NCBI GenBank assembly: GCA_030615505.1
Contig: JAUWZD010000002.1
Location: 66,436-102,169 of the forward strand
Direction of reading: 5' to 3'
DNA from: Spirochaetales bacterium
Lineage (GTDB): Bacteria > Spirochaetota > Spirochaetia > SZUA-6 > DRHE01
DNA length: 35,734 nt
The notes below the pieces were generated by a model. The model made no database searches. It was given only the letters and a program-made list of their open reading frames with translations, and was not told the DNA's origin. Below, piece by piece: positions 21,482 to 30,231 of this stretch. The translations under genes and the position numbers were made by a program. How positions within the stretch are numbered: the stretch's first letter is position 1; the number at the start of each line of letters is the position of its first letter.

Positions 21482-23323
21482 TTAAATACCGGGAATTTTA
21501 AGCTTCCTGGCGGCATCCTTCAATTTTTTTTGGGCATCTCCGGTCATTTTTTTTACTGCGGAATTGTACTCTTCTTTCTTTGCCTCGATCTCTCTGTTAA
21601 AGCCTGCTGCCTGACTCTTATCACCCGCAGCCAGACGCTCAACCTGTTTGAAGGCACTGTAGAGCTCTGCGTTTTTCTTAAGCTCCGGCGACAGCCTCTT
21701 GTTGAGTTCCTCCTTGAGCTTTTTCTCATACTGCCGCATTAGATCATCCATTTTAGACTTGATTTGTTTGGATATTTCATCATCCAGATTACTCTCTATA
21801 TTCAGGGTAAGTTTGTTACCCGGCTGGCTGACCTTATAGTAAACCGAAAGAAAGATATTGGGTGTCGACTGAAGTGTATCGTAGACGATCCGGGCAATGA
21901 GGTCATCTTCGGAATGGGCCTCAATCTCAAACTGATCCACCTTGATGACAGCACTTCCCCGGGTTTCATCCCTATTATCAATGATGAAGTCCGTTTTGAA
22001 ACTGAAAACACCGCGCATACTTTCAGCCTTGAGGAGGTCAAGGCCTTCATCTATCTTAAATTGATAATTATTGGCCTCAAGCTCCAACCCGACAGTATCC
22101 TCTGAATTTTTTCGTAAGTCTATAAATCCTCGGGCCAGTAACTCTTTTCCATGATCGAGCAGGTTCAACCGATAGGTTGCAGGCTTATCCCAAAGGTCAG
22201 GGTTGCTTGTGATATCCCGGGCATTGGCTTCAAAGTATAGGGAATCCTGTTTCCCCCCAAGGGAGAATTCGAGATTCTCAAGCAGAAATTTAGGATAAAC
22301 GGTTGTAGGAAAAGGAACGTCATAACCGGCCCGCCGCCTCGGAGAGCGCTTTTTTTCTTTACTATCCTCCCTCATCCGGGAGGCATAGTGTTTTGCTTTA
22401 AGGGCATAGGAGTAAATCCTGCCCAGTTTCTTTTCCAGATACTCATGAACCAATAAGGAGACTGAGCCTTTAACACCGCCTTCCGGAATCCGGATCAGTG
22501 TTTTCAGATAGTCATAGTCTCTGTCTATCAATTCGGACACCTCTTTAATTTCCCGATCCAGTGTATTTAAGTCCTTCTGAATATCTCTATTGATTCGATC
22601 CGCATCATTTGTAAGATCTTTGACAAGGGGTAAGAGCTTTTCTATCCGTTCGTAATCCCTCTTAGCATCATCGATATTTTTTACACTGCTGAAATCTATC
22701 CTTTTTATTTTTGATATCCCCTCTGAAGCTTTATTTAAATCTTTATCCAGATCCTCAAGGGTTTCAGACCAACGTTCTGTGGACTGGGTCAGGGACTCAT
22801 TTATGCTGTTTATCTTATTCAGGCTCTGAAGCTTAGATTTCTGTTCCTCGATAAGCCGTTCAGCATCGAAATGGACCAGACTGGCGGAGAGTAAAGATTT
22901 TACCGCCCCTTCCGGCTTTTCCTCCTTAATCTTTACTCCTTCTTCCGGTTGATCTTCCCCCTTCTCAGATTCCAGCCTGCCGGAGCTAGCCCGGTCGGTA
23001 TTCCACTTTATCTCATGACATTGGATATTCTCTATGACAACCTTTCTTTTCAGAAGCTCCGATAATTTCAAATCGACCTCCGTGCTTCCGAGCTCCAGCA
23101 GGTTCTTGAAAGGCTCATCCCGATCGGCTATCTCAAGATAATCAAAATGGATGCGGGCCTTAAGCAGCTTGAAACTCAGTCCCTTTACATCTGACCGGGC
23201 TTTAAAAATGGATTCGAGTGCTGATTCAAATCCCCTCTCTATAAGCGCATCTTTAAAAAAGAGATTAAAGACAACGATTGCGCCCAAAAGGATTATAAAA
23301 ACGACCAATTTTCCCCAGCGCAT
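21482..23323 (-). CDS. TIGR03545-like large envelope protein
   Basis: The product is 613 aa on the minus strand, with AGGAGG before the ATG. One N-terminal membrane span (KLVVFIILLGAIVVFNLFF) is followed by an AsmA-like start (KLLKARIHFDYLEIAD). A long central coiled coil at about 150-270 (LNKINSINESLTQSTERWSE onward) and a second coil at the C-terminus come next. The length, the layout and the small membrane-protein partner directly upstream fit the TIGR03545/TIGR03546 gene pair, known as a rare pair of unknown function in outer-membrane bacteria. A role in envelope lipid or membrane contact is speculation. Confidence 0.7.
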   Translation of the reverse strand: MRWGKLVVFIILLGAIVVFNLFFKDALIERGFESALESIFKARSDVKGLSFKLLKARIHFDYLEIADRDEPFKNLLELGSTEVDLKLSELLKRKVVIENIQCHEIKWNTDRASSGRLESEKGEDQPEEGVKIKEEKPEGAVKSLLSASLVHFDAERLIEEQKSKLQSLNKINSINESLTQSTERWSETLEDLDKDLNKASEGISKIKRIDFSSVKNIDDAKRDYERIEKLLPLVKDLTNDADRINRDIQKDLNTLDREIKEVSELIDRDYDYLKTLIRIPEGGVKGSVSLLVHEYLEKKLGRIYSYALKAKHYASRMREDSKEKKRSPRRRAGYDVPFPTTVYPKFLLENLEFSLGGKQDSLYFEANARDITSNPDLWDKPATYRLNLLDHGKELLARGFIDLRKNSEDTVGLELEANNYQFKIDEGLDLLKAESMRGVFSFKTDFIIDNRDETRGSAVIKVDQFEIEAHSEDDLIARIVYDTLQSTPNIFLSVYYKVSQPGNKLTLNIESNLDDEISKQIKSKMDDLMRQYEKKLKEELNKRLSPELKKNAELYSAFKQVERLAAGDKSQAAGFNREIEAKKEEYNSAVKKMTGDAQKKLKDAARKLKIPGI

Positions 23324-23332
23324 GATGACCTC

Positions 23333-23872
23333 CTAACGTGCTTTAGAATAGAGCCTGCCGGCACTGACAAATAGTTTAATTACGGAAGAGACAATAGGGC
23401 GCTTGATAAACCATTTAAAAGGTTTGCTGTTACTGATTTTATTCCTCACTTTGTCTCTGTACAGCTTCACGAGATATTTAAACAGAAAAAAAGCAGGAAC
23501 CCAGAGGAGTATACCGGCAATCAGCCCGCCCATGACAATGGTATTATTAAAGCGGGTATAGGGAATTACCGGCAAATTGAACAGCCGGATATACACATTC
23601 TCAAGAGTGGAAATGGAGAGAACTAACAGGCCGATGCTGTCAAGTGCCTGGTCAAATATATGGATGAACAATTTGAAGATGGCTAAAAAGAGCAGTTCAG
23701 CCCCGAAATTGATTTTAATAAAGAATGTGATTAATAAAAGACTCATCCAGATCAGATTCCCTGCCGGGATGAGGGCAAGCATGAGGCCAAAGGTGATACC
23801 TCCGGCAACTTCTCCTATCTTTTTATTGGAATTCAATATTAAAACTAAGTTGATAATCCATTTAATAATCAC
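23333..23872 (-). CDS. TIGR03546-like membrane protein (DUF2062-related)
   Basis: The product is 179 aa from a GTG at 23872, preceded by AAGGAGGG; the longer frame starting at 23938 lacks a ribosome site. Several hydrophobic spans are visible (GGITFGLMLALIPAGNLIWM, LLFLAIFKLFIHIFDQALD, GGLIAGILLWVPAFFLFKYL). The G-x-x-x-G-LMLALIP segment resembles DUF2062. It is the first gene of the minus-strand pair, nine bases ahead of the large partner, so the two are co-expressed. Function is unknown. Confidence 0.7.
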   Translation of the reverse strand: MIIKWIINLVLILNSNKKIGEVAGGITFGLMLALIPAGNLIWMSLLLITFFIKINFGAELLFLAIFKLFIHIFDQALDSIGLLVLSISTLENVYIRLFNLPVIPYTRFNNTIVMGGLIAGILLWVPAFFLFKYLVKLYRDKVRNKISNSKPFKWFIKRPIVSSVIKLFVSAGRLYSKAR

Positions 23873-24045
23873 TTCACCCTCCTTGACTTCAGTTTCAGGA
23901 CCGGACTGTTTTATTTCTATTATATATATAAAATTCATGCATGCAAACTGTATTTATAGGGAATTAAACCCCTCGACTTTATGCAGATACTTTAATATGC
24001 TTGCAAAATTATATAGAATTACAAATTCTTTATAAGGAGGGAGCC

Positions 24046-24690
24046 ATGGCTATATTCTGGAAAAAAGAGAAGTTAATAATTAACAAGATAGAATCCTACC
24101 TGGATCAGGTAGACACCTGCAGAGATATGTTTCGCCGGAGCATGGAAGAACTCATTAGATTCGGAGTAAAAAAAGAGAGTGAAGGAAGTGTAGATCTGGT
24201 GCACAGGGCCGAAGCACGGGCGGACGACATACGCAGGGAAATCGAGCTGGACCTCTACCAGAAGGCGTTGATTCCGGAATCCAGGGGCGATGTGCTGGGC
24301 ATATTGGAAACCCTGGATGATATTCCAGGTCTTTTCGAATCCCTCTGTTACCAGATGAGCCTTCAGAAAATTGAGGTACCGGAGGAGTTTAAAGAGCGTT
24401 TCTTAAAGCTTATCGATGTGAATATAGAATCCTACAATCTCTTAAGAGAAGCAATCTTGGGGTTGTTTTACAGAAGGGATGTGCAGGATGAAATCAAGAA
24501 GATGGACGAGAAGGAAAGTGAATCTGATCGCATAGAAAGGGCGCTTATCAGGGACATTTTTGACTCCTCCTTAGAAAAGGCGGATAAGATTCTGCTCAAG
24601 GAGATTGTGGTAAATACCGGCGATATCTCTGATTTAGTTGAAATAGTCAGTGATCGACTCACCCTGGCCGTTATAAAACGGAGAATATAG
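24046..24690 (+). CDS. DUF47/PhoU-like phosphate transport regulator
   Basis: The product is 214 aa from ATG at 24046, with AAGGAGGGAG before it. It is an all-helical protein with the DUF47 pattern: WKKEKLIINKIESYLDQVDTC, EARADDIRREIELDLYQKAL and, near the end, NTGDISDLVEIVSDRLTLAVI. Such proteins regulate or assist PiT-type phosphate permeases, and that gene follows five bases later. A perfect inverted repeat, AGAATT-ACA-AATTCT (24015-24029), sits just before the ribosome site and may be an operator. Confidence 0.85.
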   Translation: MAIFWKKEKLIINKIESYLDQVDTCRDMFRRSMEELIRFGVKKESEGSVDLVHRAEARADDIRREIELDLYQKALIPESRGDVLGILETLDDIPGLFESLCYQMSLQKIEVPEEFKERFLKLIDVNIESYNLLREAILGLFYRRDVQDEIKKMDEKESESDRIERALIRDIFDSSLEKADKILLKEIVVNTGDISDLVEIVSDRLTLAVIKRRI

Positions 24691-24695
24691 AAGGT

Positions 24696-25622
24696 ATGTA
24701 CAGACTCTTAAGCGGAATATTCATGGGCTGGTCAGTGGGGAGCAATAACTCTGCAAATATTTTCGCCACTGCTGTTTTTTCAAAGACAATACGCTACAGA
24801 ACTGCAATCACCCTCTGCGCCATCTTTGTGATTCTGGGAGCCCTGGTGGAGGGACAGAGGGGCATGCACACCTTAAGCGGTCTGGTGGAGCAGACTATGG
24901 ACAGTGCATTTATTGCCTCTTTAGCCGCCGCACTCACCGTGACCCTCATGACGGTACTGAGGCTGCCCGTATCCACCTCTCAAGCCATGGTGGGGGCCAT
25001 AATAGGGATCGGAATTTTATGGGGTGAAGTCAATCTGTCAGGTCTGACCAAAGTTGTTATATGCTGGGTGGGGACCCCGGTGGGTACGGTAATAATTACC
25101 TTAATACTTTATCCCCTGATCGGAAAGATCCTGGATATGCTGCCGATAAATATTTTCACCCGGGATTATATTCTGAAAATCGGTCTTCTGACGGCCGGGA
25201 GCTACGGCGCCTATGCCCTGGGAGCCAATAATGTGGCTACTGTAACCGGTGTATATATTCAAACCGGACAGCTTACACTATTTCAGGCTGTGCTATTGGG
25301 GGGCGCCAGCATCGCCTTAGGCGCCGTTACCTACAGCAAGAATGTGATGATGACGGTAGGGAAAAAGTTGGTGAAGCTTGATCCCTTCAGCGCTTTCATT
25401 GCAGTAGCGTCCATGGCCTTAGTTGTGCATTTTTATGCCAAAGTCGGGGTTCCTGTCTCTACTTCACAGGGCATAGTAGGCGCGGTGCTGAGTATCGGGA
25501 TACTCAAGGGGGTAAAGACTATCAATATGAAGACCCTGGTCTCAATTCTATTCGGCTGGCTGGGAACGCCTTTAGTGGCATTGATTTTATCGTACATCCT
25601 GTACCGCGTAATTTTTATGTAG
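24696..25622 (+). CDS. PiT-family inorganic phosphate permease
   Basis: The product is 308 aa with about 9-10 spans. The internal duplication typical of PiT is clear: SNNSANIFATAVFSK pairs with GANNVATVTGVYI, and LPVSTSQAMVGAIIGIGI pairs with VPVSTSQGIVGAVLSIGI. PiT carriers import phosphate coupled to H+ or Na+. The co-encoded DUF47 protein upstream is the standard partner. The protein lacks the long central loop of larger PiT proteins. Confidence 0.92.
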   Translation: MYRLLSGIFMGWSVGSNNSANIFATAVFSKTIRYRTAITLCAIFVILGALVEGQRGMHTLSGLVEQTMDSAFIASLAAALTVTLMTVLRLPVSTSQAMVGAIIGIGILWGEVNLSGLTKVVICWVGTPVGTVIITLILYPLIGKILDMLPINIFTRDYILKIGLLTAGSYGAYALGANNVATVTGVYIQTGQLTLFQAVLLGGASIALGAVTYSKNVMMTVGKKLVKLDPFSAFIAVASMALVVHFYAKVGVPVSTSQGIVGAVLSIGILKGVKTINMKTLVSILFGWLGTPLVALILSYILYRVIFM

Positions 25623-25629
25623 TTAGTGT

Positions 25630-25680
25630 TTGCATCCTGTGGATTGTTGCATCCTGCGGATGGTTGCATCCTGCGGATGG
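25630..25680 (+). repeat. Three tandem 17-bp palindromic repeats
   Basis: Copies of TTGCATCCTGCGGATGG stand at 25630, 25647 and 25664; the first differs at two positions. Each contains CATCC-TGC-GGATG, a small hairpin, and the last is followed by TTGTTTTT. The array lies just after the permease stop, so it may act as a transcription terminator or messenger-end structure. Confidence 0.7.
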
Positions 25681-25686
25681 TTGTTT

Positions 25687-25715
25687 TTGAATTCTCAAAC
25701 GTTTTAAGATATAAT
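25687..25715 (+). promoter_or_regulatory. Promoter of the PfkB kinase gene
   Basis: TTGAAT (25687-25692) and a perfect TATAAT (25710-25715) are 17 bases apart. The expected transcription start, near 25722, leaves a very short leader containing AGAGGA before the ATG at 25734. The kinase is thus probably transcribed on its own. Confidence 0.7.
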
Positions 25716-25733
25716 GGGAGTGAGAGGATAAAG

Positions 25734-26600
25734 ATGAAAAGCTACGATATCATAACAATCGGCCATGTTACTAATGACATCCTTGACTATAAGGGTAAAG
25801 TGTCAAGGTTCACAGGCGGCGCGGTTTATTTCTCCGCTTTTGCTGCTAAAAGATCCAATGCTCGTCTCCTTATGGTTACCAAAATGGCTGAGGAAGATTT
25901 TGGACTGCTTGATGACATAAAAGAAGAAGGGATAGATGTTGTGGCTCTCCCCAGTCCCAGGACAACTTCTATCGAGAATATTTTCGAGTCAGATGATGTG
26001 GACAGAAGAAAAGTCAGCCTTCTTTCCCAGGCCTCTCCTTTCAGCCTGGAGGATATCCCGGATGCAGAGACTAAGATTTACAATCTGGCGGGCCTGTTCA
26101 AAGGAGAGATCCCCCCTTCAATGATTGAACCCCTCTCTAAGAAGGGGAAGGTGGCTTTAGATCTGCAGGCCATGTTAAGGACCAGTGAAAAGGGCAAGTT
26201 TTCCTTTAAGGACTGGGAAGAAAAGGAGGAGTATCTGCCCATGATAACCTACCTGAAAGCTGATACCTTAGAATCCGAGGTTGCTACCGGAATTTCTGAT
26301 CGGGATGGGGCGGCTGAAGTATTACACGAGTTGGGAGCCGAAGAGGTCATGATAACCCATTCCTCCGAGGTGATGATTTATAATGGAGAGAAATATACCG
26401 CCCTTTTTAATCCGAGTAATCTCTCCGGAAGAACCGGCAGAGGCGATACCTGTTTTATATCGTATATGACTCGAAGACTCTCCCATGGAGTCAAAGACTC
26501 CATAAAATATGCTGCGGCCCTCACCAGTATCAAGATGGAAAAGCCCGGACCCTTTTCAGGGACCGTGGATGATGTTTTAGCCAGGATGAATACTCTTTAA
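25734..26600 (+). CDS. PfkB-family carbohydrate or nucleoside kinase
   Basis: The product is 288 aa from ATG at 25734; an earlier GTG at 25626 would read through the repeat array and promoter. The N-terminal signature SYDIITIGHVTNDILDYKGK..., then FTGGAVYFSAFAAKRSNA, is PfkB-like. The catalytic anion-hole motif is GRTGRGDTCFISYM near residue 240. The family phosphorylates sugars or nucleosides. Proximity to the inositol operon hints at, but does not show, an inositol-linked substrate. Confidence 0.8.
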   Translation: MKSYDIITIGHVTNDILDYKGKVSRFTGGAVYFSAFAAKRSNARLLMVTKMAEEDFGLLDDIKEEGIDVVALPSPRTTSIENIFESDDVDRRKVSLLSQASPFSLEDIPDAETKIYNLAGLFKGEIPPSMIEPLSKKGKVALDLQAMLRTSEKGKFSFKDWEEKEEYLPMITYLKADTLESEVATGISDRDGAAEVLHELGAEEVMITHSSEVMIYNGEKYTALFNPSNLSGRTGRGDTCFISYMTRRLSHGVKDSIKYAAALTSIKMEKPGPFSGTVDDVLARMNTL

Positions 26601-26679
26601 GAAGTCCTTTTATATATTAGAGCGCCTTATCATGCAGAAGCCTGTAATACTTACAGATTAAATCAATCTGCCTGCACGA

Positions 26680-26706
26680 TTGATATTTAGTGATATCTAA
26701 TATAAT
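26680..26706 (+). promoter_or_regulatory. Promoter for the structured RNA candidate
   Basis: TTGATA (26680-26685) and a perfect TATAAT (26701-26706) with a 15-base spacer. Initiation near 26713 would begin just ahead of the first outer pairing strand (CCAG at 26715) of the predicted RNA fold. The spacer is shorter than ideal. Confidence 0.5.
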
Positions 26707-26711
26707 AGTTA

Positions 26712-26985
26712 TTTCCAGCGCAGCTTACAGCGGTACCTGCACGGCAGCCGGCAGGGGATTCCTTCATATTAATGCCCAAGGGTCTGCGGAGCCCTGCCCA
26801 TTTGCTCATGTAGCTTCGGATACACTTCGCACAGTATCCCTAAAAGAAAGCCCTTAGGGCCCCTCTATTTGCCTATATGCGGGAGCCACCCGCATCTGTT
26901 AAGCCTCCCGCGTATTGGATGCGCCCTGTATGAGCACAGGAAAGAATTGATGGCGGCTGCAGATATACTGGGCGCAAGATCCACG
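26712..26985 (+). ncRNA. Candidate structured noncoding RNA (6S-like rod)
   Basis: This 395-base gene-free gap shows nested long-range pairings. From outside in, CCAG (26715) pairs CTGG (26968), GCAGCCG (26744) pairs CGGCTGC (26954), TTCCT (26759) pairs AGGAA (26938), and TGCTCAT (26803) pairs ATGAGCA (26930). Inside stand GGATAC/GTATCC (26818/26834) and a choice between ATGCGGG/CCCGCAT (26877/26889) and TATGCGGGAG/CTCCCGCGTA (26876/26905). It has its own promoter and no open reading frame. Size and rod shape recall 6S RNA, but I cannot confirm the family; both strands should be tested. Confidence 0.5.
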
Positions 26986-26994
26986 GAAGATAAT

Positions 26995-28182
26995 TCAGAT
27001 TACCTGTAATTCTTTTCCAATTTTTAAAAAGGCTCTAATCGCCTTATCCAGGTCTTGCCTTGAATGTGCGGCAGAGAGCTGAACTCTGATCCTGGCCTTG
27101 CCCCTTGGCACTACCGGAAAGGCAAAGCCGATAACATAGATTCCCTCTTTAAGCAGCCTGTCCGCCATTCTAAGAGCCAGGGTTTCATCATAGAGCATTA
27201 CAGGAACAATAGCGGTTTCCCCCTGGACTATATTGAACCCGGCGGTCTTCATTTTTGATTTAAAATATTCGGCATTTCTTAAAATATTCAGCTGTAAATC
27301 ATGGGACGAGCTTAGCAGCTTTAGCGCCTCTAAGGTTGCTCCTGCAACTGCCGGCGGCAGGGTGTTGGAGAAGAGGTAAGGCCGTGATCGCTGACGCAGC
27401 AGCTCAATAATTTCCTTCCTGCCGGAAGTACAGCCGCCTGAGGCGCCGCCTAAGGCTTTGCCGAAGGTTGTGGTTATCAGGTCAACCCTGCCCTGCACGC
27501 CGCAGTACTCGGCTGTGCCCCGGCCGTTCTCCCCGATATAGCCTGTGGCATGGGAGTCGTCAACCATTACTAAGGCAGCATATTTTTCAGCCAAATCACA
27601 GATATTCTTTAAATTTAGAATATCACCATCCATGGAAAAAACGCCGTCAGTGCATATCAGGCGGTACCTAAGCTTCTCTGCTTCCTTAAGACAGCGTTCT
27701 AAGTCAGCCATATCTGAATGCCTGTAGCGGAGTCTTTTCGCCTTGCATAGACGAACTCCGTCGATAATTGAAGCATGGTTTAATTCATCTGAGATAATGG
27801 CATCCTGTTCTCCTAAAAGGGGCTCAAATAAGCCGCTGTTGGCATCGAAACATGCTGCATAAAGCAGGGTATCTTCAGTTCCAAGGAAGCGGGAAAGCTC
27901 TCTCTCAAGGTCAATATGTATTTGCTGGGTTCCGCATATGAACCTTACCGACGACAGTCCATAACCCCAGGTATCCATCGCTTTTTGGGCTGCTTTTACC
28001 ACTTGAGGATGATTGGCCAGGCCGAGATAATTGTTGGAACAAAAATTTAAGACTTTGCCGGAAGTTGCAACGGCAATTTCGGCTCCCTGGGCAGTTGTAA
28101 TAATTCGCTCATTTTTATAGAATCCCTGTTCTTTCAGCTCTGACAAAGCCTTGCATATGTCTTCCTTCATTTTAGCGGTCAT
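26995..28182 (-). CDS. kbl: Glycine C-acetyltransferase (2-amino-3-ketobutyrate CoA ligase)
   Basis: The product is 395 aa on the minus strand, overlapping the dehydrogenase stop by ATGA. It is a PLP-dependent alpha-oxoamine synthase family enzyme. NFCSNNYLGLANHPQV lies at the start, SDELNHASIIDG and MVDDSHATGYIGENGRG in the middle, and the PLP lysine in TTTFGKALGGASGG. It splits 2-amino-3-ketobutyrate with CoA into glycine and acetyl-CoA, the second step of threonine degradation. The dehydrogenase that makes its substrate is encoded just upstream. Confidence 0.92.
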   Translation of the reverse strand: MTAKMKEDICKALSELKEQGFYKNERIITTAQGAEIAVATSGKVLNFCSNNYLGLANHPQVVKAAQKAMDTWGYGLSSVRFICGTQQIHIDLERELSRFLGTEDTLLYAACFDANSGLFEPLLGEQDAIISDELNHASIIDGVRLCKAKRLRYRHSDMADLERCLKEAEKLRYRLICTDGVFSMDGDILNLKNICDLAEKYAALVMVDDSHATGYIGENGRGTAEYCGVQGRVDLITTTFGKALGGASGGCTSGRKEIIELLRQRSRPYLFSNTLPPAVAGATLEALKLLSSSHDLQLNILRNAEYFKSKMKTAGFNIVQGETAIVPVMLYDETLALRMADRLLKEGIYVIGFAFPVVPRGKARIRVQLSAAHSRQDLDKAIRAFLKIGKELQVI

Positions 28183-29135
28183 TTGCCCTCACTCCTTTCC
28201 TGTAAAATTTTAAGCATATCCTTAGTCACGGCATCCAGGTCATACTCCGGGTTCCATTCCCATTCTACCCGGGCCGCATAGTCCTCTAAACTATTGGGCC
28301 AGGAATTGGCCAGTGCCTGGCGCACCGGGTCAATATTATAAGATATCTCAAATTCAGGAATATACCGTCTAATATAAGCCGCCTGATCTTCAGGACAGAA
28401 ATTCATGGCTGAGACATTGAAGGCGTTCCGGTGGCGCAGCTTATTCGGGTCCGCTTCCATAAGATTGATCGCTGCTTTAATCGCATCGGGCATGTAGATC
28501 ATATCCAGATAAGTATCTCCTTTTAAAAAGCAGGTATATCTCTTCTGTTTTACAGCCGCATAATAGATATGCACCGCGTAGTCGGTAGTTCCTCCACTTG
28601 GGGAAGTCACACTGGAGATGATTCCAGGGTAGCGCACACCGCGTGTGTCCACGCCATATTTGTGGTTATAATAATCACAGAGCAATTCTCCCGTTACTTT
28701 GGTCACTCCGTAGATAGATGTCGGACGTTGAATCGTATCTTGGGGTGTATAATCTTTTGGAGCGGTGGGTCCGAAGGCGCCTATTGAGCTTGGTGTGAAT
28801 ACAGCGCAGTGCTTTTCCCTGGCTACTTCTAGAACGGAGTATAGTCCATTAATGTTCACATCCCAGGCTTTTTGAGGATTCGCCTCCGCCACTGCGGAAA
28901 GTAAGGCAGCTAAATGATAGATCGTGTCGATTTTATGCCTTCCGACGATGTCTGCCAGGGCTTTAGAGTCCCGGCAGTCGCATTGATAGAACGGCCCTGA
29001 TTCGATTAATTCCTTATTGCCATCTGCTTTAATGTCCGTGATAATTACATTTTCAATGCCGTAGCGTTCTCTTAATGATACTGCCAGCTCTGACCCTATT
29101 TGACCTAAAGCTCCCGTGAGCAATATATTCTTCAA
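28179..29135 (-). CDS. tdh: SDR-type L-threonine 3-dehydrogenase
   Basis: The product is 318 aa on the minus strand. It is an extended SDR: NAD-binding LLTGALGQIGSELAVSL, the IYHLAALLSAVAE strand, and catalytic YGVTK in TSIYGVTKVTGELL, with PSSIGAFGP supplying the serine. RYPGIISSVTSPSGGTTDYAV is typical of the epimerase-like threonine dehydrogenases (not the zinc-dependent Tdh). It oxidises threonine to 2-amino-3-ketobutyrate and is coupled to kbl by a four-base overlap. Confidence 0.9.
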   Translation of the reverse strand: MKNILLTGALGQIGSELAVSLRERYGIENVIITDIKADGNKELIESGPFYQCDCRDSKALADIVGRHKIDTIYHLAALLSAVAEANPQKAWDVNINGLYSVLEVAREKHCAVFTPSSIGAFGPTAPKDYTPQDTIQRPTSIYGVTKVTGELLCDYYNHKYGVDTRGVRYPGIISSVTSPSGGTTDYAVHIYYAAVKQKRYTCFLKGDTYLDMIYMPDAIKAAINLMEADPNKLRHRNAFNVSAMNFCPEDQAAYIRRYIPEFEISYNIDPVRQALANSWPNSLEDYAARVEWEWNPEYDLDAVTKDMLKILQERSEGK

Positions 29136-29195
29136 AACATACTCCTGTTAGGCCTTGACCATACAAGCTGTGTTCACTATAATAAATATAAATAT

Positions 29196-29223
29196 ACTAT
29201 ATTGTATGAATTAAGATTGTCAA
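29196..29223 (-). promoter_or_regulatory. Promoter of the tdh-kbl operon
   Basis: Read on the minus strand: TTGACA (29223-29218), a 16-base spacer, then TATAGT (29201-29196). It lies in the 118-bp gap between tdh and the divergent regulator, so the regulator could control both directions. The gap is AT-rich. Confidence 0.65.
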
Positions 29224-29253
29224 TGTTTAGGTGATATTTTTTTGGAGAAGCTT

Positions 29254-29832
29254 ATGAATCCTGTTGAGCCGCTTCACATCGGCCGAAACATACAAAGGAT
29301 ACGCAAACAGCAGCAATTGACCCTTGGCGTGCTTGCGGAGAAGAGCGGCGTTTCCAAGGCCATGCTCTCGCAGATCGAATCGGAAAAGGTTAATCCTACC
29401 GTGGCAACAGTCTGGAAGATTGCCCGGGGTTTGGAAGTTGAATTAGATGCCCTGCTGAAAGGCGGAAGCGCACCTATCCGTAAATTCACAGTAACCCACA
29501 GTGCGAATATAGAGACCCTGGATACAGTTGAAGATGGGTCGCATATCAAGGTGCTTTCACCGCTGGCCATGGCGGAGGACTTAGAGATATACATGCTTAC
29601 TTTAGAAAAGGGAGGCTTGTTAAGGTCCACTCCACATGCGCCGGGAACAGAAGAATATCTGACCATACTGGAGGGCACAGTAAGAGTCACTGCCGGAGAT
29701 AATGTAACGGAGCTTAAGACAGGCGATTTTATAATTTATAACTGCGATATTGAGCACTCCATCGAGAATCTCTCTTCCAATAAATCGGTCATACATATGA
29801 TAGTACGGTTCCCTAAAAGACATTGGGAATAG
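29254..29832 (+). CDS. XRE-family regulator with cupin domain
   Basis: The product is 192 aa from ATG at 29254 (GGAGAAG just before); TTG at 29242 is an alternative. The N-terminal HTH is IGRNIQRIRKQQQLTLGVLA with KAMLSQIESEKVNPTVAT. The C-terminal cupin at about 100-190 holds TPHAPGTEEYLTILEGTVRV and LKTGDFIIYNCDIEHSIEN. The cupin senses a small molecule and alters DNA binding. It is divergent from tdh-kbl, so it probably regulates threonine breakdown. Confidence 0.85.
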   Translation: MNPVEPLHIGRNIQRIRKQQQLTLGVLAEKSGVSKAMLSQIESEKVNPTVATVWKIARGLEVELDALLKGGSAPIRKFTVTHSANIETLDTVEDGSHIKVLSPLAMAEDLEIYMLTLEKGGLLRSTPHAPGTEEYLTILEGTVRVTAGDNVTELKTGDFIIYNCDIEHSIENLSSNKSVIHMIVRFPKRHWE

Positions 29833-29901
29833 CCCCGGGTCGAAATCTCACCACCTGAAAGAAAGGCTAGATTTCTATAACCTTGAATATAGAAGGATAA
29901 G

Positions 29902-30018
29902 ATGATCGCCTATCTCGTTAGCCGTTCAGGCATTTCCTGGAAGCAGCGAACAGTCGATGCATTGGTTATTGTCTTAGTTGTCGCGCCTTTGCTGGGAGGC
30001 GGCGCTTATTTGAACTAG
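29902..30018 (+). CDS. Possible 38-aa membrane peptide in the 399-base gap
   Basis: The gap from 29833 to 30231 has no recognised gene. It holds this frame, with GAAGGATAAG before the ATG and one hydrophobic span (VDALVIVLVVAPLLGGGAYL). An imperfect hairpin GAAATCT/AGATTTC lies near 29850-29877, and a GCCGGC pair near 30090-30110. The peptide may be chance or a gene remnant at the join between chromosome and accessory tail. Confidence 0.25.
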   Translation: MIAYLVSRSGISWKQRTVDALVIVLVVAPLLGGGAYLN

Positions 30019-30231
30019 CATTTTGTCAAACCCACATTCCGCGTTCCGCGTCCAAACATTATCGAACTTGCCGCCACGTCAACCGATTCGCCGGCTTTGA
30101 AGATGCCGGCAGAGACATTGAAATTATCGTATTTGTTTAGCAAATTTTTTTGCTTGCATAATATAACATTATATGATATGAAAATTCTAGCCAAAATATA
30201 AGCAAAGACAAAACATTGTAAATGGGAGGGA

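Noticed and set aside
25630..25680. CRISPR-like array
   Set aside because: Three 17-bp units stand head to tail without spacers, and there are no cas genes.
26600..26995. Coding gene on the minus strand in the gap
   Set aside because: Short frames such as HPIRGRLNRCGWLPHIG appear but are soon stopped, and the nested pairings explain the sequence better.
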